From Chloroflexota bacterium (GTDB lineage: Bacteria; Chloroflexota; Anaerolineae; Caldilineales; Caldilineaceae), in assembly GCA_003577005.1 (NCBI GenBank), contig QEUW01000287.1, positions 1-11,989 on the forward strand: a stretch of DNA of 11,989 nt. Direction: 5' to 3'. The notes under the pieces are model-generated. The model had not been told where the DNA came from. It saw only the letters and a list, made by a program, of their open reading frames with translations, and ran no database searches. This document shows, one piece after another, positions 6,292 through 11,989 of the stretch. A program made the translations under genes and the position numbers. Positions within the stretch are counted from its first letter, which is position 1; the number at the start of each line of letters is the position of its first letter.

Positions 6292-7674
6292 ATGAGCAAT
6301 AAATTGTGGGGCGGGCGTTTTACGGGCAAGACCGATCCTTTGATGGAGGAGTTCAACGCTTCGATCCGCTTTGACCGGCGGCTGTGGGCGGCCGATATTC
6401 AAGGCAGCCAGGCATATGCACGGGCGCTGGCGCACGCCGGCATCCTCACAGAGGAGGATGCGGCGCAGATCGTCGCCGGGCTCGATCAGGTAAAGCAGGA
6501 GTGGGAAACGGGCGCATTTGTGATCCAATCCGGCGACGAGGACATCCACACGGCCAACGAGCGCAGGTTGACCGAATTGATCGGCCCGGTCGCTGGCAAG
6601 CTGCACACCGGTCGCAGCCGCAATGACCAGGTGGCGACCGATGTACGCCTCTGGCTGCGCGACGAGATTGGCCACCTGCGCCAGCACCTGCGCCAGCTCA
6701 TCGGCGTGACGGTGGAGCGCGCCGCCGAGGAGATCGACCTGATCCTGCCGGGGTATACCCATCTGCAACCGGCCCAGCCGGTGCGCTGGAGTCACTGGCT
6801 GCTCAGCCAGGCTTGGCCCTGGCAAAGAGATGCGCAACGGCTGGATGAACTGGCGGCGCGCGTCAATGTGTTGCCGCTAGGCAGCGGTGCGCTGGCGGGC
6901 AACCCGTTTCCGATTGACCGGCTTGCGCTCGCCCGCGACCTGGGGTTTGGCGGCATCACCGGCAACAGCCTGGACGGCGTGAGCGACCGCGATTTTATTG
7001 CCGAGTTTCTCTTCTGGGCCACGTTGACCATGTTGCACCTGAGCCGGCTGGCCGAAGATCTGATCATCTACAGCAGCCGCGAGTTTGGCTTTGTCACCCT
7101 GGCCGATGCCTACAGCACTGGCAGCAGCCTCATGCCCCAGAAAAAAAACCCTGATGCGCTCGAACTCTTGCGGGGCAAATCGGGTCGCGTCATGGGAGGC
7201 ATGACGGGGCTGATGACGACGCTCAAGGGGCTGCCGAGTTCGTACAATAAGGATTTGCAGGAGGATAAGGAGCCGCTTTTTGATGCCGTAGAGAACCTGA
7301 GTGGCTCGCTCCAGATTGCTACCGGTGTGCTCTCGACGTTGACGCCCAACCCCGTGGCAATGCGCGCTGCGCTCTCCACCGAAATGCTGGCCACCGACCT
7401 GGCGGAGTATCTGGTGCGCAAGGGGGTTCCTTTCCGCGAGACGCATCACATTGCCGGTGCGGCCGTACGCATGGCCGAGGTGCAGGGAATTCCGCTAGCC
7501 GAACTGGAGGTGGGCGATCTACAGAAGCTCCACGCCGCCTTTGAGGAAGATGTGGCCGAGGTGTGGGACTTCGAGCAGAGCGTCGAGCGCCGCGATGTGG
7601 ATGGGGGGACGAGCCGGCGGGCAGTGCTGGCGCAGATCGCCCGCTTGCGCACCTGGCTCGCCGACGAATTGTAG
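6292..7674 (+). CDS. argH: Argininosuccinate lyase
   Basis: ArgH splits argininosuccinate into arginine and fumarate, the last step of arginine biosynthesis, as a cytoplasmic homotetramer of the fumarase/aspartase superfamily. The 460-residue length is normal. Hallmarks are the opening [16 protein letters not shown] at residues 105-113, the catalytic-histidine segment [10 protein letters not shown] (His157), and the superfamily signature [12 protein letters not shown] at 277-288 with the catalytic serine in the SS pair. The ATG at 6292 gives the standard N-terminus. A GGAG directly abuts it, while another at 6274-6277 is spaced about right for a TTG at 6286, which would add two residues. It follows the CPBP protease gene by 6 bases and is probably read from the promoter at 5206. 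No other arg genes are nearby. The frame is intact and no key residue is missing. Confidence 0.97.
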   Translation: MSNKLWGGRFTGKTDPLMEEFNASIRFDRRLWAADIQGSQAYARALAHAGILTEEDAAQIVAGLDQVKQEWETGAFVIQSGDEDIHTANERRLTELIGPVAGKLHTGRSRNDQVATDVRLWLRDEIGHLRQHLRQLIGVTVERAAEEIDLILPGYTHLQPAQPVRWSHWLLSQAWPWQRDAQRLDELAARVNVLPLGSGALAGNPFPIDRLALARDLGFGGITGNSLDGVSDRDFIAEFLFWATLTMLHLSRLAEDLIIYSSREFGFVTLADAYSTGSSLMPQKKNPDALELLRGKSGRVMGGMTGLMTTLKGLPSSYNKDLQEDKEPLFDAVENLSGSLQIATGVLSTLTPNPVAMRAALSTEMLATDLAEYLVRKGVPFRETHHIAGAAVRMAEVQGIPLAELEVGDLQKLHAAFEEDVAEVWDFEQSVERRDVDGGTSRRAVLAQIARLRTWLADEL

Positions 7675-7698
7675 GGCAAGATGCCATCTTCCCCTACA
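7670..7698 (+). terminator. Hairpin enclosing the argH stop codon
   Basis: TGTAGGG (7670-7676) pairs with CCCTACA (7692-7698) and AAGAT (7678-7682) with ATCTT (7686-7690), around a GCC loop and one C-C mismatch. This makes a 12-pair stem that contains the argH TAG stop. No strong T-run follows, so it may be a weak terminator or a 3'-end stabiliser. It resembles extragenic palindromes bounded by GTAGGG/CCCTAC. Confidence 0.55.
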
Positions 7699-7712
7699 GG
7701 AATAAAATCCGT

Positions 7713-7741
7713 TTGACAGGGCGGATAAAGTCTGCTACGAT
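7713..7741 (+). promoter_or_regulatory. Strong sigma-70-type promoter for the dppDF-like genes
   Basis: A perfect TTGACA (7713-7718), a 17-base spacer and TACGAT (7736-7741) give one of the best promoters in the window. The start would be near 7748, leaving about 190 bases of untranslated leader before the first ATPase gene at 7938. Confidence 0.7.
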
Positions 7742-7753
7742 TTGCCCACAGTG

Positions 7754-7777
7754 GACAGCAGCCCCCTTTGTGCTGTC
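7754..7777 (+). promoter_or_regulatory. Leader hairpin at the 5' end of the dppDF-like mRNA
   Basis: GACAGCA (7754-7760) and TGCTGTC (7771-7777) are perfect 7-base inverted copies with a 10-base loop. They start only a few bases after the predicted transcript start. Such 5' hairpins often protect mRNA; there is no T-run that would make it an attenuator. The rest of the leader (7778-7921) shows no structure that I recognise. Confidence 0.4.
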
Positions 7778-7937
7778 TCTTCACGGGACGTCATTATGCG
7801 CCCCGCTATTTGCACCACCAGAGCTACGCTGACAATCCAACCGTGAGTGCAGTTCTCCGGTTCTCTCCAAATGTTTATTGCAGCTTAAGCCTTACCTCAC
7901 GAACTCATCGTAGCATGATGTGGAGGAGTATACCCTT

Positions 7938-8972
7938 ATGGCAAAATTGCTCGAAGTGAAGAATTTGAAGACCCAATTCTTCACGCAGGATGGCGTCGTC
8001 CACGCCGTCAATGGTATCTCGTATACAGTGGGCGCCGGCGAAACGGTGGCGATTGTGGGCGAATCGGGCTCCGGCAAGAGCGTCGGGGTGATGTCGCTCA
8101 TCCGCCTGATCCCCCAGCCGCCCGGCAAGATTGTAGATGGCGAAGTCTTGTTTGATGGGCAGGACCTGCTCAAACTCAACGAAGACCAGTTGCGCGAGGT
8201 GCGCGGCCACCGCATCGCCATGATCTTCCAAGACCCTATGACCTCGCTCAACCCAGTGTTGACCGTGGGGCGCCAGATCACCGAGGCCCTGGAACTGCAC
8301 CTCAACATGAACCGAGAGCAGAGCCGCAAACGAGCGATCGAGTTGCTCGAGATGGTCGGCATCCCCGATGCGGCCGGACGGATCGACGACTACCCCCACC
8401 AGTTTTCGGGGGGGATGCGCCAGCGTGTCATGATCGCCATGGGCCTGAGCTGCGACCCGCAACTGCTCATCGCCGACGAGCCGACCACGGCGCTTGACGT
8501 GACGATCCAGGCGCAGATCGTGGATCTGGTCAACCGCCTCAAGCAAGAACTGGGGATGGCCATCATCTGGATCACGCATGATCTGGGCGTCGTGGCGGGG
8601 ATGGCCGAACGGGTGATCGTCATGTATGCCGGCTTTATCGTCGAGGAAGCACCGGTTAGCCAGATCTACGCCAAGCCCTACCACCCCTACACGCTCGGGT
8701 TGCTCCGCTCGATCCCGCGGCTGGACCTGGGCCGGCAGAAGCGGTTGGTGCCCATCGAGGGCCTGCCGCCCGACTTGTTGGAGCCGCCGGTGCATTGCCC
8801 CTTTGCTCCGCGTTGCGCTTTTGCCAAGGAGCGCTGCTGGGAAGAAAATCCGCCGCTCGAAAACGTAGAGCCTGGCCGGCGCGTGGCCTGTTTCTACTGG
8901 AAGGAAGTGGCAGAAACGGCTGTGCGTGTCGTCAATACAATGGAGGTCAATAATGTGGAGGTGACGCAATGA
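7938..8972 (+). CDS. dppD: Dipeptide/oligopeptide ABC transporter ATP-binding protein (DppD/OppD type)
   Basis: The 344-residue cytoplasmic ATPase powers uptake by a peptide-type ABC importer together with its partner encoded next. Visible parts are Walker A GESGSGKS (41-48), Q-loop Gln98 in IFQDP, the signature FSGGMRQR (156-163), Walker B with Asp180-Glu181, and H-loop His214. The C-terminal extension typical of this subfamily (YHPYTLGLL, then a Cys-rich tail) holds Cys287, Cys293, Cys300 and Cys318. In mycobacterial DppD/OppD the equivalent cysteines bind a [4Fe-4S] cluster. The ATG at 7938 has GGAGGAG nine bases upstream, which rules out the open frame back to 7920. The stop overlaps the next gene as ATGA. 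The family label is secure, but the substrate could be peptides, nickel or oligosaccharides. Confidence 0.94.
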   Translation: MAKLLEVKNLKTQFFTQDGVVHAVNGISYTVGAGETVAIVGESGSGKSVGVMSLIRLIPQPPGKIVDGEVLFDGQDLLKLNEDQLREVRGHRIAMIFQDPMTSLNPVLTVGRQITEALELHLNMNREQSRKRAIELLEMVGIPDAAGRIDDYPHQFSGGMRQRVMIAMGLSCDPQLLIADEPTTALDVTIQAQIVDLVNRLKQELGMAIIWITHDLGVVAGMAERVIVMYAGFIVEEAPVSQIYAKPYHPYTLGLLRSIPRLDLGRQKRLVPIEGLPPDLLEPPVHCPFAPRCAFAKERCWEENPPLENVEPGRRVACFYWKEVAETAVRVVNTMEVNNVEVTQ

Positions 8973-9967
8973 GTGCAGAGAACGGCAAGGGCGGAACGAT
9001 CCTCCAGGTGCAAGATTTGCAGATGTACTTCCCCATCACACGGGGCATTATCTTCCAGCGCCAGGTGGGCGCCATCAAGGCGGTAGATGGCGTCTCTTTT
9101 GACCTCTACAAGGGAGAGACGCTCGGTCTGGTGGGTGAATCGGGCTGTGGCAAATCGACGACTGGCCGCGCCATCCTGCAATTGCACCGGCCCACCAGTG
9201 GTCGCATCGTCTTTGAGGGGAAGAACCTGACTGAAACCAAAGGCGAAGAGCTGCGCCGGATGCGCCGCCGCATGCAAATGATCTTCCAAGACCCCTACGC
9301 CTCGCTCAACCCGCGCATGACCGTAGGCAGTATCATCGGCGAGCCGCTCGAAGTTCATAACATCGGCAGCACCAAAAAAGAGCGCCAGGAGCGGGTGCAG
9401 GAACTGCTCAAAATTGTGGGTCTCAACCCGGTCTTTGTCAACCGCTACCCGCACGAGTTCTCTGGCGGGCAGCGCCAGCGGATTGGTATCGCCCGTGCGC
9501 TGGCGGTCAATCCCGCGTTTATCGTTTGCGATGAGCCGATCTCGGCGCTCGATGTTTCGATCCAGGCGCAGATCATCAACCTGCTCGAAGATTTGCAGGA
9601 GGAGCTTGGCCTCACTTATCTCTTCATCGCCCACGATCTTTCGGTGGTGCGCCACATCTCAGACCGGATCGCCGTGATGTACCTGGGCAAGATCATGGAG
9701 CTGGCGGATCGCGATGAACTGTACGCCAACCCCATGCACCCGTATACACAGGCGCTGCTCTCGGCGGTGCCAATCCCGGACCCAGAGATCGAAGGGCGAC
9801 GCCAGCGGATTATTCTCGAAGGTGATGTCCCCAGCCCGGCCAACCCACCGAAGGGCTGCAACTTCTGCACTCGCTGTCCCAAAGTGATGGACATTTGTCG
9901 CGACCAGGAGCCGCCGTTCAAGGATTACGGCAGCGGTCACTATGTGGCCTGCTGGCTGTACGAGTAG
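8969..9967 (+). CDS. dppF: Dipeptide/oligopeptide ABC transporter ATP-binding protein (DppF/OppF type)
   Basis: The 332-residue second ATPase forms the heterodimer with the DppD-like protein. It has the F-type N-terminus ([10 protein letters not shown], then [12 protein letters not shown]), Walker A GESGCGKS (56-63), Q-loop Gln107, signature FSGGQRQR (164-171), Walker B Asp188-Glu189 and H-loop His222. The C-terminal region has [11 protein letters not shown] and five cysteines (297, 300, 303, 310, 328). The F subunits of this family also have a Cys-containing tail, so a second metal site is possible but less certain. The start at 8969 is supported by GGAGGTG just upstream and by the ATGA overlap with the preceding stop, which keeps the two subunits in step. 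A terminator follows 17 bases after the stop, so the permeases must lie elsewhere, perhaps beyond the lipoprotein gene. Confidence 0.95.
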   Translation: MSAENGKGGTILQVQDLQMYFPITRGIIFQRQVGAIKAVDGVSFDLYKGETLGLVGESGCGKSTTGRAILQLHRPTSGRIVFEGKNLTETKGEELRRMRRRMQMIFQDPYASLNPRMTVGSIIGEPLEVHNIGSTKKERQERVQELLKIVGLNPVFVNRYPHEFSGGQRQRIGIARALAVNPAFIVCDEPISALDVSIQAQIINLLEDLQEELGLTYLFIAHDLSVVRHISDRIAVMYLGKIMELADRDELYANPMHPYTQALLSAVPIPDPEIEGRRQRIILEGDVPSPANPPKGCNFCTRCPKVMDICRDQEPPFKDYGSGHYVACWLYE

Positions 9968-9984
9968 TAGATGAGCCGATAGGG

Positions 9985-10016
9985 GCGAGGCAAAGAGGGG
10001 AGCCTCGCTTTTTATT
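9985..10016 (+). terminator. Intrinsic terminator after the dppF-like gene
   Basis: GCGAGGC (9985-9991) and GCCTCGC (10002-10008) form a perfect 7-pair GC-rich stem with a 10-base purine loop, followed immediately by TTTTTATT (10009-10016). This is a textbook Rho-independent terminator. It separates the ATPase transcript from the lipoprotein gene. Confidence 0.88.
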
Positions 10017-10133
10017 GGTGCAAATCAGCTTTTATGTTTTTGGGCGCGATCGGCGCTGCCGCTTGTTTATTGAGCAGGAACACAGCGAGAATTTTTGAGC
10101 CGTATGCTTTGTGATACGCATCTTTGCTTTTGC

Positions 10134-10147
10134 CGAACAGATGTTCA
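10134..10147. promoter_or_regulatory. GAAC-N4-GTTC dyad, operator candidate
   Basis: CGAACAGATGTTCA contains the dyad GAACA-GA-TGTTC. It fits all but the last base of the Gram-positive SOS box consensus CGAACRNRYGTTYC. It lies about 150 bases upstream of the lipoprotein start and 40-50 bases upstream of the weak promoter candidate. A chance dyad or the operator of another regulator is equally possible. Confidence 0.25.
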
Positions 10148-10184
10148 AGAATTTTGGCTATTTTGTCGAAGTTATTCACATGAT

Positions 10185-10213
10185 TTGACTTAATGAAGGT
10201 TTTGTCATAAGTT
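10185..10213 (+). promoter_or_regulatory. Weak promoter candidate for the lipoprotein gene
   Basis: TTGACT (10185-10190, 5 of 6) is followed by 17 bases and TAAGTT (10208-10213), a poor -10 element (3 of 6). The location after a strong terminator and before a separate gene makes a promoter here necessary, but the exact site is unsure. Confidence 0.35.
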
Positions 10214-10235
10214 TAACGTCCACCAACACCGTTGC

Positions 10236-10274
10236 TTCTGTTCCCGAGAAAAGATGGTGGCTCTGCGAACAGAA
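10236..10274 (+). promoter_or_regulatory. Leader inverted repeat upstream of the lipoprotein gene
   Basis: TTCTGTTC (10236-10243) and GAACAGAA (10267-10274) are perfect 8-base inverted copies separated by 23 bases, within which GAG/CTC can extend the stem. The element ends 12 bases before the GGAG ribosome-binding site. An mRNA-stabilising leader hairpin or an operator are both possible. Confidence 0.45.
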
Positions 10275-10300
10275 ATAAGCAAAAAAGGAGAGTTGAGAAG

Positions 10301-11989
10301 ATGAAAGCGAAGCGTTTTGCAGCATTGGCGCTGTTGACGGTCGCTGTGCTCGTCATCGGCGCATGTACGGCGCCCGCCCCCGGCGGTGTGGCCGTGCCGG
10401 GTACAACTGGCGAAGGCGCTGTTGCGACCGGCGTCGAAGATTACACCACGCCTCACCCGATCCTGAGCGATATTCGCGTCCGCCAGGCCATTGCCCACTG
10501 CATCGACCGCGATGCGTTGATTGCCTCGGTCTACCCCTATCTCGATGACGAAGGAAAGACCGAATTGCGTATGGATACCTTCCTGCCCAAGACACACTGG
10601 GCCTACGGAGGTGATATTGTAGACTACGAGTATGATCCCGAAGCGGGCAGAGCGCTGTTGGAAGAGGCCGGCTGGACGGGCGATGGCCCAGTGCGCAGCA
10701 ATGCTGACGGCGATACCCTCTCTCTCAAGTTCACCACCACCAGCGCCCAGTTCCGCCAGACCTGGTCGGCGGTGGCGATCCAGAACCTGGCCGAGTGTGG
10801 CATCCAGATCGTTCCACTCTACGCGCCTGCCTCCTGGTGGTTTGGTGACACGACCGGTCTGGCCCGGCGTGATTTTGAGTTGGGCGCCTATGCCTGGGTT
10901 GGCCAGGCCGATCCTACAGGCCAGACACTCTATGCCTGCAACCAGGTCCCGTTGCCCAGCAACAACTGGGAAGGCCAGAATTACATGGGCTGGTGCAATC
11001 AGCGGGCCAGCGACGCTATTGTACTCGCCAACAACACGCTGGACCGAGAAGAACGCATCCGGGCCTATCACATTGTCCAGGAAGAGTTCTCTAGAGACAT
11101 GGTTTCGCTGCCCCTTTTCCAGCGTGCGGAAGCCGAAGCCTGGAGCACCAACCTGGAGGGTCTGGTGAGCGACCCGACCGAGTACGGGTCGGCCAGCGCC
11201 GCCAACTGGCGCCTGGCGGACGGTGGCGACACTATCGTCATCGGTTTCTCGCAGGAGCCGGCCTCCATGTTTACGCTGGTGGAGAGCGCAGCCGTTCAGG
11301 CGCAGATCGCCCAGATGGCAATTGGGTTGGGCAACACGCAGTACAACTATGACTACCAGCCCGTGCTCCAGACCGAGTTGAGCACCATCGAAGCCGGTCT
11401 GGCGACAAATGAGATGGTAGATGTGCAACCTGGCGACATCGTCTACACGGCCGATGGTGTACCGGAAGAATTGGCCGAAGGCACCCGCCTCATTGTCGAT
11501 GGCGAGACGATCGAATATGACGGAAGCAGCCCGCTCCAGTTGCCACAGTTGACCGTCACCTACCGGCTCAACCCCTACACCTGGAGCGACGGCACACCCG
11601 GTTCCATCGACGATGTGCGGTTGGCCTACCAGATCAACTGCGACCGCACGTCTGGCGCAACCACCTTTACCACGTGTGATTCCTTTGGCACGGCCGAAGA
11701 TACCATGTCGAATATCACCTTTGGCGAGGAGCTGGAGTGGACCATCCGGTACTGGCCGGGTGTGCAAAGCCCAACCTACTACCTGATGCCCTTCTCCATT
11801 AGCCCGAACGCACCGGTCTATCCGAGCCACCAGGTGTTGAGCGATGGCCGCACGCTGGCCGATGTGCCGGCCGTGGAATGGGCCACGCTGCCCGAGATCG
11901 CTGAACAGCCGCTGAGCTACGGCCCCTTCGTCATCACCGAATGGCTGCGCGGCCAGAGTATTACAATGGAGGCCAACCCCTACTACGAA
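10301..11989 (+). CDS. ABC transporter substrate-binding lipoprotein with swapped lobe order (partial)
   Basis: The ATG at 10301 follows AAAAGGAG by ten bases. The N-terminus has a basic start, a hydrophobic core and a lipobox VIGAC with Cys22, so this is an exported lipoprotein. After a Gly/Ala/Pro linker, residues 54-305 match the part normally C-terminal in SBP_bac_5 proteins. They show ILSDIRVRQAIAHCIDRDALI (54-74), YDPEAGRALLEEAGW and NYMGWCNQRASDAI, close to E. coli DppA motifs that begin past its middle. Residues 308-563 then match the part normally N-terminal: GGDTIVIGFSQEPASMF (308-324), GLAT, and WSDGTPGSIDDVRLAY (428-443). The frame is unbroken and runs past the window end. Either a circular permutation or a partial duplication explains this. 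It presumably binds peptides or sugars for the adjacent DppDF-like ATPases (inference). Confidence 0.88.
   Translation, partial: MKAKRFAALALLTVAVLVIGACTAPAPGGVAVPGTTGEGAVATGVEDYTTPHPILSDIRVRQAIAHCIDRDALIASVYPYLDDEGKTELRMDTFLPKTHWAYGGDIVDYEYDPEAGRALLEEAGWTGDGPVRSNADGDTLSLKFTTTSAQFRQTWSAVAIQNLAECGIQIVPLYAPASWWFGDTTGLARRDFELGAYAWVGQADPTGQTLYACNQVPLPSNNWEGQNYMGWCNQRASDAIVLANNTLDREERIRAYHIVQEEFSRDMVSLPLFQRAEAEAWSTNLEGLVSDPTEYGSASAANWRLADGGDTIVIGFSQEPASMFTLVESAAVQAQIAQMAIGLGNTQYNYDYQPVLQTELSTIEAGLATNEMVDVQPGDIVYTADGVPEELAEGTRLIVDGETIEYDGSSPLQLPQLTVTYRLNPYTWSDGTPGSIDDVRLAYQINCDRTSGATTFTTCDSFGTAEDTMSNITFGEELEWTIRYWPGVQSPTYYLMPFSISPNAPVYPSHQVLSDGRTLADVPAVEWATLPEIAEQPLSYGPFVITEWLRGQSITMEANPYYE

Larger units (their letters stand above)
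9968..10300. other. Long AT-rich intergenic region before the lipoprotein gene
   Basis: These 333 bases hold no credible gene. They contain the terminator of the ATPase genes (9985-10016), then an AT-rich stretch, a GAACA/TGTTC dyad at 10135-10146, a weak promoter candidate at 10185-10213 and an 8-base inverted repeat at 10236-10274 just before the ribosome-binding site. The base composition contrasts with the GC-rich genes on both sides. Confidence 0.7.

Noticed and set aside
7796..7846. 16-codon upstream open frame in the ATPase leader
   Set aside because: It has only a poor ribosome-binding site, no run of regulatory codons and no sign of attenuation; any leader of this size may hold such a frame by chance.
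7905..9655. Two minus-strand open frames antisense to the ATPase genes
   Set aside because: They mirror highly conserved ABC ATPase genes; such His/Asp-rich antisense frames are common opposite GC-rich ABC genes.
10205..11830. Long open frame on the minus strand (541 codons)
   Set aside because: It is antisense to the lipoprotein gene, which has a lipobox, a ribosome-binding site and clear family motifs. The antisense translation shows no recognisable domain and is a by-product of GC-rich codon use.

Overview
The window looks like chromosomal DNA of a Chloroflexota bacterium, probably from the Anaerolineae/Caldilineae side. The reasons are GC-rich coding sequence, a surface protein built of DUF11-type repeats that ends in a short 'LPLVLR' tail, a dipeptide-type ABC transporter with a large unusual lipoprotein, and an archaeal/bacterial translin homologue. 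The assignment is inference from gene content and style; there is no rRNA or marker tree here.

Layout. (1) 1-1194, rightward: the 3' part of a repeat-containing secreted protein. (2) 1195-2060: a small leftward gene for L-rhamnose mutarotase (1468-1797), bracketed by two copies in the same orientation of a repetitive palindromic element (about 1324-1439 and 1923-2021). Each copy lies just 3' of a leftward stop codon. (3) 2061-5004, leftward: a three-gene operon of a translin-family RNA/ssDNA-binding protein, an 84-residue protein that resembles the N-terminus of Cas4/PD-(D/E)XK nucleases but then becomes a membrane helix, and a large helical-repeat protein. The last two genes overlap as TAATG. 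(4) 5005-5265: a divergent promoter region. (5) 5266-7674, rightward: a CPBP intramembrane protease and argH, 6 bases apart, closed by a strong hairpin that contains the argH stop. (6) 7713-9967: a good promoter, a leader of about 190 bases, then two overlapping ABC ATPase genes (dppD-like and dppF-like) and a clear intrinsic terminator. (7) 10301-11989: the start of the substrate-binding lipoprotein gene for presumably the same transporter, running off the window.

The two most unusual items are these. The lipoprotein has its lobes in the wrong order: the part normally C-terminal in SBP_bac_5 proteins follows the lipobox directly, and the normally N-terminal part comes after it, which means circular permutation or partial duplication. 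The translin operon encodes a protein keeping the acidic residues expected of a TRAX-like RNase, a membrane-anchored fragment with a Cas4-like start, and a helical scaffold protein. This could be an undescribed nucleic-acid-processing set, but its function cannot be read from sequence alone.
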